NCBI GenBank assembly: GCA_024291935.2
Contig: CM044322.1
Coordinates: 65,277,405 to 65,341,404 of the forward strand
DNA: 64,000 bases
Source of the DNA: Okapia johnstoni
Lineage: Eukaryota > Chordata > Mammalia > Artiodactyla > Giraffidae
Reading direction: 5' to 3'
Shown: positions 10,430-22,447 of the stretch, piece after piece
How the letters are laid out: each line of letters opens with the position of its first letter
Numbering within the stretch: position 1 is the stretch's first letter
Notes under the pieces: generated by a model
Database searches by the model: none
Seen by the model: the letters and a program-made list of their open reading frames with translations, nothing else
What the model was told of the DNA's origin: nothing
Translations under genes and position numbers: made by a program

Positions 10430-12170
10430 TCCTGCAGTTTCATAATGCATTTTTCATAAAAAATGTGTCTACTCTTTACTGTAAATATTTTCTTTATATA
10501 TATTTTCTAGTATTTTTGAATGTCTAGGGTTGCTTCTTTTAAAATTCAGAATCAACTTATGGAACTCAAAAAAAATTAAAAACTACAGGTAGTTTTTTAT
10601 TACAGTGCTTTAAATTTAAGTGGAAATTTCAGTCAAATGCACATATTCACATTATTGGATCTTCCTAAGACAAGCTATGATTTTTTTTTCATATTTTCAC
10701 ACTTGATAGAAATTTTAACAATTTTCTCATAGAGAATATATCTGCATATTTATTCTTAAGTATATTTGTGTGCTTTGTTTTCATTTTAACGTGTATATAA
10801 ATAACCTACTGAGTTTCATATATTAATTTTTAACCATCTGGCATAGTAAATTCCCGTGATTTCTGTCATCTGAATATAATACAAAAGCATAAACCAATTA
10901 CTATTAATATGTAACTAAAAGTTTTAATTGAAATAAGTAGGGTTATACAATAATATACACATGCAGTGTATAAATGTTTTTTATTTAAATACATATCCAC
11001 ACATGAATAATTAATACGATTACTATTAAAGTTTTTAAAGTTACTGGTGCTGAATTGTATTGATTATATTTGAATGAAACTTATAAGGAGACTAGATTGA
11101 TTATATATAATCTATACTTTTAACATAGATACACACATATATAAATACACATGTATTTATAAATTAATTTAAGGTTTCCATGGTATTGCCCTTTAAATAA
11201 ATTTACTGTGTCTTAATCACAGCTGAACTTTATCAAAGGTTATTTCTGTTCCTCTGGAATTTGTCCTAGGGCTTGCATTTTTTTGCCTGTCAATATATTT
11301 CATGTTTATGAATACAAAACTCCTTTGAAATCTATTTATTGGCATATTGAGCTTGCCTAGTACAAGTGGAATCTATTTGCTGTGATTTGTATTTTCACAT
11401 TCATGGTCAAAGTGGATTGGTGTGTAGCTGTCATTATTTTGTGCTCCTTTATTTAAATTAGGAAATCAGTATTTTGCTGATTTCATATTTGAGAACGCCC
11501 TCTTAAATACTGGAATTATAGACATAGATTTGGTATAGTCTGTCTTCATAAAGTGATAATATCCTTCTGTGATTCATTCTGTATTTAATATTTTTTGATA
11601 TGGGTGATAAGTTGTTAGATGAATTAATCATCAAAATTTTACATGTGAATTATTTGGTTACATTTTCTTTTATATTTCTTTTAGTGTCATTTTTTAGTAG
11701 TTGACATTTTCCTAAAAGCATCTTGTAACATGCAAGATTTCAATGTGTTTTATTCATGGGATATTATACTTCTATCATTCTTTATATCAGTCATCATTTA
11801 TTCAATTTCATATCTAATTTTGTAAAATTTCTCTTCCATTTCTTAAGTAAGTTTTTCATGAATCTGTTTTTGTTCTTTCCTTTTCCTATGACTTGGATCT
11901 TTGATATGTTTTTCAGATTTCATGCTATTTGTAAAAACAGATTTTGTGTAATCTTATAATTTCCTTATCATTCTTTTTGATAATTATAAAAAATTTCAGC
12001 TGAATGTTAATTATTTATCTTTCTTTGTTTGAACTATTTATGACAATTTTTCTGGATTTTTAAAAAGTCATCTTTGTAGGTCATGAAGTTACAATTTGAC
12101 TATAATTTGTTTCTAGATATTTTATAATTGGTATTTGTCCCCCTCTTTGGCATGGGTTGTTGAAGGATCT
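10430..12170 (-). mobile_element. Highly decayed ancient L1 (ORF2, reverse transcriptase region)
   Basis: Ordered but weak matches to reverse-complement L1 ORF2: AAATTCAGAATCAACTTATGG (10541-10561), ATTGGATCTTCCTAAGAC (about 10655-10672), TTTCTCATAGAGAATATATCTGCATAT with TATTCTTAAGTATATTTGTGTGC (10720-10780), TTTATCAAAGGTTATTTCTG (11229-11248), GCATATTGAGCTTGCC (11342-11357), and GATTGGTGTGTAGCTGTC (11414-11431). Collinearity over 1.5 kb makes an ancient L1 likely. The stretch 10900-11200 is too decayed to align by eye. No reading frame survives. Confidence 0.55.
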
Positions 12171-12199
12171 TTGTGTGTATTGATGTCATAGAAATAACA

Positions 12200-13480
12200 C
12201 GGTAGAGATCTCCAAAATTTGGTCCTTCTGCTGAAATGTTAGGCTGGCAAAAGCTGACAACATCAACTTTTTCATAAGTCTGGAACCAAAACCAAAAAAC
12301 TTAGATAACCTTGGGTCTGTTTAAATGAAGAAGAAGGCTACTAAATTTTGGTGAATTAGCCCACCTCCCATTTCCCACTCCCCAGATTAACACCAACCAT
12401 TGCCCATGTTCCTGGGGCAGCTTGCTGGTAGTGGGTGGTAGGGAAGGTTTAAGAGGGGAAACAATGTATATCTTGATCTAAAAAAAAATGTTTTTATGCA
12501 TTTTGATCGGTCTGGAAGTCCCTGGGAGACCAATATAGAGGTTGACCTTTTTTTCAATGCCCTTTTGAGCCACAGAAGCTTCCTTAACAGCAGCTAAGGT
12601 AGCCTGAAAAGGCATATCCCACCCAAGGCTTACTGGAACAAGGGAGACAGGCAGAATAAGTAGTGGTTAAACTCAATCGCATGGAAAGGAGGAGGCTGAG
12701 AAAGATGTTCTTGAAGGAATAATGGCTTAGAAGGGCTGCCATGTATACCAGGGAATCTGGCGTGCCACTCACATGCCCAGGGCTGGATGCATACTCTGAA
12801 AATATCTGAGGAGCTTAGGTTTACTCCAGTGTTGATCTTTGTGTTGTGTGTAAGTGGACATGAAACTGAAGCAGGGTTGTAGATGACTAGGCTTAGCATT
12901 ATAGAAGTGCCCTGCACAGAGCCATTCTGTAAAATCCAGAATAGAAGATTTTCTTTGCTCTCACAAGCATTTAAGGAAATCTTTGTCAACTAGCTAACCA
13001 ATGAAATAATGGAATAGGCACTTCAGTGACCACACATAAAAATAAATACAGTCTTCGAAAAGATAATTTTAAAAAGTCACTAAATACTGATTTGGACACA
13101 TCAAATTCTGAGTAATCAACAAGAACAAACTCTGGGGAGGGGGAAATTTTGATTTCCAATATTATCACATTATAATATATAAAATGTCTAGATTTTGACA
13201 AAAAAACTTTAAGTATGTGAGGAAATAGGAAAGTATGATCTATTCACAGGACTAAAATAAATGGGCAGAATCTATCCCTGAGCAAGTCCAGATATTGAAT
13301 TTGATACACGTTTAAATCAGCTGTCTTAAATTTGCTCTAAGAGCAAGTATTGATCCTAAAAGTTTTATGAAGTTAAATGAGTCTTATATTAATTAAGAAA
13401 CGAGAAGAAAAGAATGAGATTGTAGATGTTACATGTGAGTATTGATCCAACATAGAGTCATGTATTAGAGGAAGGAATTA
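12200..13480 (+). mobile_element. Ancient L1M 5'-UTR / ORF1-start fragment
   Basis: The segment with GGAAATAGGAAAGTATGATC, GAATCTATCCCTGAGCAAG, GTCCAGATATTGAATTTGAT and GTTTAAATCAGCTGTCTTAAA matches the classic L1M 5' region just ahead of, and into, ORF1, in plus orientation. Upstream blocks (GGGCTGCCATGTATACCAGGG, CTCTCACAAGCATTTAAGGAAA) match the L1M 5' UTR. The 119-codon minus frame at 12630-12989 is antisense to this UTR. It directly follows an L1 ORF2 relic in the opposite orientation. Confidence 0.65.
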
Positions 13481-14294
13481 TAATTGTCTTACATTTTGAG
13501 AAACTTCGCCCTAAAAGTAGATACCATATAGGCATTTCTTAACTTTCTAATCAATAGAGCAAGTTTTCCTACCCACAGTCTTTTACTGGCCTGATCAGTA
13601 TAGATCACAAAGGAAGTCATATAACACATGCTATCAAGAACCAATGAGGATACACCACTGAAGTTTACATTCCTAACTCCCGTAAGATATCCATTGTCTG
13701 TTAAGTTGGGCTTTACATAACTTTCCTTCTAAAATCCAATGAAAATAACTACAAATGCATGCCAAGATAAAGATGTGTGGCCATATTCATGCATTTCTCA
13801 TGAACATTAGTCTTGCACACCCTGCAGTCATTCTTCTGGCAAATATAAATGAGGACAAATAGATATTTGGTGCTACTCACTAAAAGTTAGGTGCCTAAAC
13901 TTGCTGAGGCTAAGAGTATATTATCATAAAATAAGTCACATTTTTGTATAGTTTATTATTTATTTCATAGCTTGTCATAATTGCATAAAATAGAATATCA
14001 ACTTAGATGTGGTAAAGCTAAAATTTTAAAATGATGACAGCATATAACATGATTTTTTAGCATTATTTGAATTTAAAGAAGGTGTCATGCCCTGACTAAC
14101 TAGATATTTATGTGGTTTCCTAAATATGTGGATCATGAGGTACCCGCTGTAATCAAATCACTGTTGATAAGAATGTTGTGCTGAATCAGTGGTACATTAA
14201 TAATTAAACTGCTATTTCTACTCCTTATCACTTTGGAGAAAATTGAATCATACTTTCCATAGACACATGTGAAAAGGAATTATAGTTAGTTAGA
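13481..14294. other. No gene or repeat recognised
   Basis: AT-rich, single-copy-looking DNA. No coding signal. Confidence 0.45.
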
Positions 14295-14505
14295 AAGTGA
14301 AAGTGTTAGTCACTCAGTCGTGTCTGACTCTTTGTGACCCCATGGACTGTAGCCCACCAGCCTCCTCTATCTAGGGAATTCTCCAGGCAAGACTATTGGA
14401 GTGAGTAGCCATCCCCTTCTCCAGGGGATCTTCCTGACCCAGCAACTGAACCTGGGTCACCTGTATTGCAGGCAGATTCTTTACTGTCTAAGCCATCAGG
14501 GAAGG
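14295..14505 (-). mobile_element. Bov-tA SINE
   Basis: Near-complete minus-strand copy from AGTGAAAGTGTTAGTCACTCAG through CATGGACTGTAGCCCACC and TTCCTGACCCAGCAACTGAACC to CAGATTCTTTACTGTCTAAGCC and ATCAGGGAAGG. Confidence 0.92.
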
Positions 14506-15693
14506 GAGAATCTATGCTAAATGTAATTATGCTGAAATAGATTTTACACCCATTAAAGCTAGGAAGCATATCAAATCATTCTGGACACATGTGCTGCTTT
14601 ACTTACATTATTTTGAAATGTTTTCAGAGTAGAACAAACAAAGAAACTACCATTCCATCATCTCCTGGTTGTCATAATTACATTACAAAATGAAGATACA
14701 TTTGTAATCCTCATTAGTTTTAGGAGAAAATGGAGTTGTGTCATTTGACGAAAATCTGTGCCAAAATGTTCTGTGAAATTTAGTGTTATTCTCAATGTGC
14801 AGGCACATAAAATGCTAGCATTATTTTATCTAACAGTATGACGTTTCTTAGACTTTGAAGTGCCAGGAAAAATATTTTATTACAAAATAAAAGGTGGATC
14901 AAGTTTAGAAAAGCACCTTTGTACTACTGAATTTGTTTCTTAATCACTTAACTTGGAGAGAAGACCTAAGAACCTCTAAGTTCAAGGTCATCAGAATCAA
15001 GACTCTAAGGCTACTGAAAATTGAATCAAAGCAAAACACTTTGAAAGAAGTAAGGTGAATGTTGTCCTGAGGTATTGATTCAAACAGAAAATGCTACTTG
15101 AAGTTTATTTATATGAGGCCAAGCAGGTGGGAAAGTCACTGAGGGAACACTGCCAAGAAAAGGTACAAAGGAACACTGACCTTTCTCAGGCCACCTTTCA
15201 TGTGCCTAGTTTCTCAGGCTCTCCCAGGCGAAAGTCATGATGTGCTCTGGATTATTTTCGAGGATGGAGGTCTGTTTCCACAAAGGCTATTCTGTTCTTC
15301 CTGTTCTAACTACAATCCTGTTAGGCCCATTGTGATGGATTGCAGGTCTTTCCTATTGTCTGCAGTTTGCCATATCATAATAATGAAACGGTGAAGACAA
15401 GGTGAATCTGCAGAGAGAGTGGCCATAGAGTCAAAATGTAGTGTTTTGTTGCCTTCTTCTTTTTTATTATAGCCTTGGTTGGTAAGATGCCCAAGTCTCA
15501 TACAGATTCAGAGGTTAGCAAGAATGAGGACTTGGGACTTTTCAGTCAGTTTCAAGACAGATAAATAATCCCAAGTTATTAACTGGACAACAGTACAGAG
15601 AATAAATGGACACATCTTCTGCGATGAGCACAGTAACTCATAGAGGTGGCCAGGTAGCTTGCTGAGAGTGAGAAATCAATTAAGTTTCAGTAA
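14506..15693. other. No gene or repeat recognised
   Basis: About 1.2 kb without a recognisable element. Frames at 15200-15394 (+) and 15310-15501 (-) overlap on opposite strands and show no family motif, so I do not call them genes. Confidence 0.45.
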
Positions 15694-16156
15694 CAAGGCT
15701 ATGGTTTTTCCAGTGGTCATGTATGGATGTGAGAGTTGGACGGTGAAGAAAGCTGAGCGCCAAAGAATTGATGCTTTTGAACTGTGGTGTTGGAGAAGAC
15801 TCTTGAGAGTCCCTTGGACTGCAAGGAGATCCAATCAATCCATCCTAAAAGAGATCAATCCTGGGTGTTCATTGGAAGGCCTGATGTTGAAGCTGAAACT
15901 CCAATACTTTGGCCACCTCATGCAAAGGGTTGACTCATTGGAAAAGACCCTAATGCTGGGTAGGATTGGGGGCGGGAGGAGAAGGGGACGACAGAGGATG
16001 AGATGGTTGGATGGCATCACCGACTCGATGGACATGGGTTTGGGTAGACTCCGGGAGTTGGTGATGGACAGAGAGCCCTGGCGTGCTGCAATTCATGGGG
16101 TCGCAAAGAGTCGGACACGACTGAGCGACTGAACTGAACTGAACTGAACTGAACTC
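15694..16156 (+). mobile_element. BovB LINE 3' end, young-looking
   Basis: 5'-truncated BovB with an open frame from 15659 to 16132 (157 codons; the first dozen or so come from host flank). It encodes the C-terminal region: [35 protein letters not shown] sequence, LQYFGHLM and [19 protein letters not shown], ending at the natural stop after KSRTRLSD. The 3' tail is five ACTGA-type units (16128-16155), typical of RTE-type LINEs, which end in short tandem repeats rather than poly(A). No RT catalytic motif is present because of the 5' truncation. Confidence 0.95.
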
Positions 16157-16939
16157 AAGAGTTGTGGGCTTGCTTTCTGCTATATAATTAAGCAGACTGA
16201 GAAGTAATGCTTTATCTCACTTACTGCTTACTGACTCATTTGATTAACTGCAGGCCTGGATGTGTGTGGAAATGAAGAGTGTAGTTTGAACATAGAGGAA
16301 GGTAAACCAGAAGGTAGCTTCACTCCATATTTATCTCTTGTTGTCCATTGCCTGTTTCTATGTACATCATTCTGCCTCTTGATGAAAGCAACATGTAACC
16401 TGTACTTATAGAGTTTATATCAAAGGCCCTCTAAATAATGATCAGCCACTGCATGGTAGTAAATTATAGTCTAGGGGAATAACAAAAGCAGTTATGCTGT
16501 TATGCAGTTATGCTGTTCAGGTGGATTGATGGAATAAAATAATTTGCTTATGATTAATACTTGAAAATGCTTGGGGCTGACAAGTTTCCACAAGATGAGT
16601 AGATAAGTATAAAAATATTATTCCAGAATCAATGCATTCTCTCTAGTCACTGGAAAGATAAATGTAGATACAGCTTGATTTGAGGACATAATTATTAGTG
16701 ATAAGCTACAAAACAAATGTTAACCCCAAACTGACTCATCTATACAATGTACTTGTTGATTTTACATACAAATTAAATCCAGCAGCTCAAAGAATTTCAT
16801 GACAGGCTCCCCCAACCCACATCTGAATGTTTGTGTTTTGTTGTTTCAACTGAATCATCAGCCTTCACAGGGTGACTGTTGCTCCATTGAGAGTGTCTGA
16901 GACATTGCTTTGTAATTAAATATCTGTAGTGTCCTCATG
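16157..16939. other. No gene recognised; short tandem duplication
   Basis: Single-copy-looking DNA. At 16488-16519 a 16-base unit (GCAGTTATGCTGTTAT) is repeated once in tandem with changes only in its last two bases, probably replication slippage. Confidence 0.5.
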
Positions 16940-17143
16940 GGGCTTCTGTGGTGGCTCAGCTGTAAAGAATCTGCCTGCAATTCAGGAAACCTGGGTTTGA
17001 TCCCTGGGTCGGGAAGATCCCCTGGAGGAGGGCATGGCAATCCACTCTAGTTCTCTTTCCTAGAGAATCCCATGGACAGAGGAACCTGGCAGGCTGCAGT
17101 TCTAAGGGTCGCACAGAGTCGGACATTACTAAAGCAACTAAGC
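16940..17143 (+). mobile_element. Bov-tA SINE
   Basis: GGCTTCTGTGGTGGCTCAGC (head, A-box region), GTTTGATCCCTGGGTCGGG (B-box region), GATCCCCTGGAGGAGGGCATGG and CGCACAGAGTCGGACATTACT. It ends where a Bov-A2 of opposite orientation begins, forming an inverted SINE pair. Confidence 0.92.
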
Positions 17144-17417
17144 TGCTGCTGCTGCTAAGTCACTTCAGTCGTGTCCAACTCTGTGTGACCCCATAGACGG
17201 CAGCCCACCAGGCTCCCCCATCCCTGGGATTCTCCAGGCAAGAACACTGGAGTGAGTTGCCATTTCCTTCTCCAGTGCATGAAAGGGAAAAGTGAAAGTG
17301 AAGTTGCTCAGTTGTGTCCGACTCTTAGAGACCCCATGGACTGTAGCCTACCCGGCTCCTCCATCCATGGGATTTTCCAGGCAAGAGTACTGGAGTGGGG
17401 TGCCATTGCCTTCTCCA
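17144..17417 (-). mobile_element. Bov-A2 dimeric SINE
   Basis: Minus-strand dimer beginning with the reversed (AGC)n tail (CTGCTGCTGCTGCTAAGTC), then two tail units, CTTCAGTCGTGTCCAAC to CACTGGAGTGAGTTGCC and GCTCAGTTGTGTCCGAC to GTACTGGAGTGGGG, joined by the linker GCATGAAAGGGAAAAGTGAAAGTGA. Adjacent to the Bov-tA of opposite strand on its left. Confidence 0.92.
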
Positions 17418-18769
17418 AAGTTACTGTTACCAAAGGGGAAATTTACTTAATTATCTTAATTCATAGAGCTAAAGGAGGAAAGTTTATTGCTATGGAATTT
17501 ATGACTGAGAATAGGGGAGTGGTAAAGGGAGTAAAAAAGGGGGAAAAAAGAAAGAAAAATAATGGGGGCGTGTCAGAAGGGCACAGACACTACCAATGGC
17601 CAAAGCGGAAGTAATTTAAACAACTTTAGAATTGATGATAAATGGTATTGGATTATAAGTCAAAGAACAAAATAAATATTCATAACTCTGACAGTATAAT
17701 AAATAATCAAGTAGTATAAATAAATAAATAGGAAGACTATATAACTCTTTATTAGAAAAGAATTTCAATTAATTAATGTATAAGAAATAAAGGAAGAATA
17801 AAATCACCATTAAAACTCCACAGCAGTATTTCCCACAGGTAAGATCCAAAAATGTGTATTAAGATGAAAACAGAATATATACATGTTCTCAAATTATCTC
17901 CCTTTAAGTAAATATGTTTAATTACAGAGGGAATAATGTAACTATTCAGTGGAGAAACCCTGCACTCTCTTAACCAAATATCTAAGTTAGTCTTGCCAGA
18001 AAGGGGACTTAGCATCATGTTCTCCTGACAGGCACTGAGAGAGACACATCAGTTTGGTGGTTTTCTGTCCAATAATGCATAATTTGAATGCAATTATAAA
18101 AAATGCCTTCACACTCAAACTGAGAGTCATTCTGAATAATGACTTAGCAGTACTCTTTAAAATTTCAAGATCATGAGAATCAAGAAAAGACTGAGGAACC
18201 ATTACATATTTCAGCAGGCTAAAGAGATATGACAACAAAATGCCGGTGGACTTGAGCCAGAATACTCGGTGGCTCCACGTCAGCCCTGGAAGACTTTCAG
18301 GTCAATCTTGGCTCACCATTCAGGGTGGTTCTGGGTGACAGGGGGACCTTAGTCTTCCTCCTTATGGGGTGGTGTGCAGTCCATAAATCTCTAACACATC
18401 CTGCAGTGCCTAGATAAATACCTCAAATCAGTGTCAATGTTAATACTAAATCTTTGGGAGACTCTAAGTTAGATCTTGAAGGCTTGCAAGATATGTTCAC
18501 AGTTTGTTCACACGTTTGTGTTCAGGTCCTGGGAACACTGGTTGAGGTCAGTACTTCAAGGTGACTTATTATTGCTGCTTGGAGTGCTTTTGATAGGTTC
18601 CTTATTTAAATATTGTATAGAGAAAAATAAATGAATTTGGTTCTAGATTCTGTTGGTTAGAATAATTATATTGGCCAACAGAGTGGCATACTTATGGAAA
18701 AATCCCCCAAACACAAGAATGTATAGACAGAAGTGGATATTCCTGGACAAGATCATGCTGGATAATTCT
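17418..18769. other. No gene recognised
   Basis: AT-rich with a short ATAA run (17718-17732). The stretch 18240-18560 is less AT-rich and has a different texture (GGTGACAGGGGGACCTTAG), which could be a degraded LTR or old repeat, but I cannot assign it. Confidence 0.4.
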
Positions 18770-19490
18770 TGCAGAAAACTCAAATTAATATGTTTGAAAC
18801 TGAACTTACAATCTCTGTATTTTAACAATATTTTGTTATTTTTTTGTTTTCTCATTAGCTGCAGCATGATACCTGAAAGTTATCTGGTTTTCTTTTATAC
18901 ACTATATCTTACCAACTACCTAATTCTGAAATTCTCAAATTGTCCCTATTTTTTCCACGTCCATCACTGTGGCCCTGGGTGCAGCTTTCATCTGCTGTTT
19001 TTTGTGTTTGTATTGTGGTGCTCAAAGTTAACTTCTTTGTTGCTGCTATTAATTTATCTCCTAGTTGATGTCATGTCTGTGCTGTGCTTAGTTGCTCAGT
19101 CATGTCTGACTCTTTGTGACTCCCATGGACTGTAGCCCACGGGGCTTCTCTCTCCATGGAGATTCTCCAGTGGGTTGCCTTGCCCTCCTCCAGGGGATCT
19201 TCCCAACCCAGGGATCGAACCCAGGTCTCCTGCGTTGCAGTCAGATTCTTTACTGTCTGAGCCACCAAGGAACCCATAAGATAAAAATTAGCTCATGATT
19301 CAAGTACCCCTGTAAACTGTTCCCTGTCTACTTTCCAATTTTGTTTTGTGCCACTTCTTATTTTGAAGTCTGTGGTCAAGCATTAGTGAACTAGGAATTT
19401 CTACTCCAGTCCTACAAACATACGAATACTCTTTCAACTCCCAGATCATACTTGTAATGTCCCCTGGAATACTCACACAACTGGAATAAT
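18770..19490 (+). mobile_element. Ancient L2 LINE fragment, split by a SINE
   Basis: CTCAAATTAATATGTTTGAAACTGAACTTACAATCT (18780-18815) matches the L2 block normally read CTCAAACTTAACATGTCCAAAACTGAACT. The region around 18950-18990 (CACGTCCATCACTGTGGCCCTGG) matches the next conserved L2 block, and after a Bov-tA insertion the L2 3' part resumes at about 19295, with CCCCTGGAATACTC near 19460. Order and strand agree over 0.7 kb. No frame is intact; the 160-codon plus frame 18653-19135 is relic sequence running into the SINE. Confidence 0.6.
19079..19275 (-). mobile_element. Bov-tA SINE inside L2
   Basis: Minus-strand copy with GTTGCTCAGTCATGTCTGAC, CTCCATGGAGATTCTCCAG, CCCAGGGATCGAACCCAGG (B-box region reversed) and GATTCTTTACTGTCTGAGCC. 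An internal deletion removes the CAAGAATACTGG segment. It interrupts an L2 relic, so it is younger than that element. Confidence 0.9.
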
Positions 19491-19892
19491 TCCATTTTTA
19501 CTGTGTTTCTAGAAAGGGCAGTTTTTCTTTTGAGAATCAGGACTAACTTCAGAAAATCCCTTCAGTCTTAATAATTCACTATTATGTGGTATTACATTAT
19601 TTTTGATACTCTCACAATATGTTGTGAATTTCTTTTACTGAAACTATAGATATTTTTGATCATGTTTGTCTTCCTGTGTTTTCAAGTTGGTGGATTCCTT
19701 AAGGTGAGGTGAAGTCAGGAAATGTGCCTTTTCCATCTTTTATTTTTAATTGTTTTTGTCAAATACAATGACTGTTGAAGGTCATGGATGAAGCAGTTGA
19801 GTAAAATGAACAAATGGAAATCATATCTATATCCGCATCTACCTACCTGAATGCACACACATACAAATAAGATCTGCTCATCTATAACTAAA
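19491..19892. other. No gene recognised
   Basis: AT-rich. Possibly more L2 3' sequence up to about 19570, too decayed to call. Confidence 0.4.
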
Positions 19893-20212
19893 TTGTTCAG
19901 TTGCTCAGTCATGTCCAACTCTTTGATCCCTCATGTGCTACAGCACACCAGGCTTCCCTGTCCTTTATTATCTCCCAGAGTTTGCTCAAACGCATGTCCA
20001 TCAAGTCGGTGATGCCATCCAACTATCTCCTCTTCTGCTGTCCCCTTCGCCTCCTGCCTTCAATCTTTCTCAGCATCATGGTCTTTTCCAATGAGTTGGC
20101 TCTTCACATCAGGTGGCCAAAGTATTGGAGCTTCAGCTTCAATCCTTCCAATGAATATTCAGGGTTGATTTCCTTTAGGATTGACCGGTTGGATCTCCTT
20201 GCTGTCCAAGTA
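19893..20212 (-). mobile_element. BovB LINE 3' end
   Basis: TTGTTCAGTTGCTCAGTCATGTCC, CAGGCTTCCCTGTCC, TCCATCAAGTCGGTGATGCC and GGTTGGATCTCCTTGC are the BovB 3' region in reverse. It is truncated upstream at about 20212. It covers only the final ORF2 codons and 3' UTR. Confidence 0.92.
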
Positions 20213-20507
20213 ACTAGGGTGTTTTTGGCTGCTCTGAAGCAATTTTTGGCTATTCTGAAGCAGTATTTATTAAATGATAGCAAAGCCCTCTCTGGATTGT
20301 GCTTTAGCAGAAGCAGCAGAATTCAGTGTCTATATTTAGCAAACTGGCTTAAGAGCCTATGTGAAGCTACTTCAGACTCATTTCCAAGTCATTTATTTTA
20401 ACAGCTAGAGCATTTCTTTAAACCATTTCTACCTTAATTCTTTCCTCCTAAGCAAATGTGGGTTCCCCATTAAGAATGACATACCCTGGTAGCACCATGA
20501 ACACCTC

Positions 20508-20735
20508 CTGCTGTGTGCTTAGTTGCCCAGTCATGTCCAACTCTGAGACCCCATGGACTGTAGCCTGCCAGGCTCCTCTGTACATGGGATTCTCCAGGCA
20601 AGAATACTGGGGTGGGTTGCCATTTCGTTCTCCAGGGGATCTTACCAAACCAGGGAAAACCAGGGATCCAACTCGCATCTTCTTTGTCTCCTGTATTGCA
20701 GGCTGATTCTTTACCGGCTGAGCCATCAGGGACTA
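20508..20735 (-). mobile_element. Bov-tA SINE
   Basis: Minus-strand copy from TGTGCTTAGTTGCCCAGTC to CAGGCTGATTCTTTACCGGC and GAGCCATCAGGGACT. A partial duplication of ACCAGGGA (20650-20670) lengthens the head junction. Reading frames on both strands here are SINE artefacts. Confidence 0.9.
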
Positions 20736-21718
20736 CAACATAATTCTTGTCTCCTATGTACCAATTATGAAAGGAATAATTTATGTACTTTTTTTTGTTT
20801 TTGACTGAACATTACATAATAATTTAAAGCATACCCACTATTGAACATTAACATTGAAAAATATATACATATTAGTAATAGCATAGATTCTGTACTTTCA
20901 GACATTATTATGGCACACATATATAGTACATAATTTCCAGTAAGTAACTGATATTTGTCTCTTTTTCAAAGCCATACTATAGAATTCTACCTTCTAGAAA
21001 AGACTATTTCATAACCCCTTCTTATATTTTTAGGTGCCACAACACATTTCCACATGAGAATGTTTGAAAATGCCACTAGATTTCTGCCAGATTTCTAGTC
21101 GTATTTTGGGGCAGCTCAATAATGATAATACATTTAAATGCTACTAATGTTTAAAAACAAGTATTAGTCAAATATTGTTTTTTTTCAAATCCAGATAAAT
21201 ATCAACATTCGTTGACTCTCAAAATACTTGTATGGCTTTGCACTAGCTCCTCAAATGGCTAACATTAAGACCAAATTGGGATCATGGAACAAAAATAGAA
21301 AATATTTTAACAATAAAATTTTATCTAGAAACAACCATAAATTTTAGATTGAGTAGTTTTAAATATTTAATCCAACTAGACTTCTCTTTAGATATGAGTC
21401 TTTAAAATTATTATTTATTTACAAAGGTAATACATACACATCATTTAAAAATTAAGAATTATTAGACTAATAAAAATATCAGATCCTTGTCTAATCGTTC
21501 CTGAATATAAATTCCCACTTCTTTGATTATATAATTTTTAATATGTTTAATTCTTTTTTTCAAGTTTTCCTCTACATATGTCATTATTTTTTAATATTTC
21601 TGTTTTAGAAATAGCTTTAACTTCTTATTTTGAATAATAATTACTGTATAGCAATTCACTAAGGGGCTATATGCTGCTGTATTTACCCACTCTACCACTG
21701 GATATTTGGGTAGCTCCT
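20736..21718. other. No gene; possible old L1 3'-UTR scrap
   Basis: Very AT-rich. The last 300 bases (for example CACTCTACCACTGGATATTTGGG) resemble a decayed L1M-type 3' UTR, at low confidence. A Bov-A2 inserted at its right edge. Confidence 0.35.
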
Positions 21719-22016
21719 AGATTTTGTTTTGGAGAAGGAAGTGGCACCCCACCCCAGTACTCTTGACTGGAAAATCCCATGGACAGAGGAGCCTGCTAGG
21801 CTACAGTCCATGGGGTCGTGAAGAGTCGGACACGACTGAGCGACTTCACTTTCACTTTTCCCTTTCATGCATTGGAGAAGGAAATGGCAACCCACTCCAG
21901 TGTTCTTGTCTGGAGAATCCCAGGGACGGGGGAGCTTGGTGGGCTGCCGTCTATGGGGTCACACAGAGTCGGACACGACTGAAGCGACTTAGCAGCAGTA
22001 GCAGCAGATTTTGTTT
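21719..22016 (+). mobile_element. Bov-A2 dimeric SINE with perfect target-site duplication
   Basis: The two-unit Bov-A2 body occupies 21730-22005, with CCAGTACTCTTGACTGG then CCAGTGTTCTTGTCTGG and a short (AGC)n-type tail at 21991-22005. Perfect 11-bp direct repeats AGATTTTGTTT flank it at 21719-21729 and 22006-22016. Well preserved, so relatively recent. Confidence 0.95.
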
Positions 22017-22212
22017 AGTTTTGTTATAAGTAGTCCTGCTTAGATGTTTAGTGTTAGTGCTCCATTTGTTTTACAGATTATTGTTACTAATGAAAATTTA
22101 TTGTCATTTTGATTCCTATCTTCTAAAAATCCAGTGGTTGGATGTGTATGTTTTCATCATTGTATACTGTACACAGAAAGTTATTTCAGCGTCAACATTC
22201 ATAACTTCAGTA

Positions 22213-22447
22213 CTCAAAAATGCTGCTGCTGCTGCTAAGTCGCTTCAGTCTTGTCCGACTCTGTGCGACCCCATAGACAGCAGCCCACCAGGCTCCCCCG
22301 TCCCTGGGATTCTCCAGGCAAGAACACTGGAGTGGGTTGCCATTTCCTTCTCCAGTGCATGAAAGTGAAAAGTGAAAATGAAGTCGCTCATTCGTGTCCG
22401 ACTCTTAGCGACCCCATGGACTGCAGCCTACCAGGCTCCTCAAAAAT
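22213..22447 (-). mobile_element. Bov-A2 SINE, 5'-truncated, with target-site duplication
   Basis: Minus-strand copy starting with the reversed AGC tail (GCTGCTGCTGCTGCTAAGTC at about 22222) and breaking off inside the first unit at CCAGGCTCCT. Perfect 9-bp repeats CTCAAAAAT lie at 22213-22221 and 22439-22447, so truncation happened during insertion. It lies 200 bases from a plus-strand Bov-A2, making an inverted pair. Confidence 0.92.
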
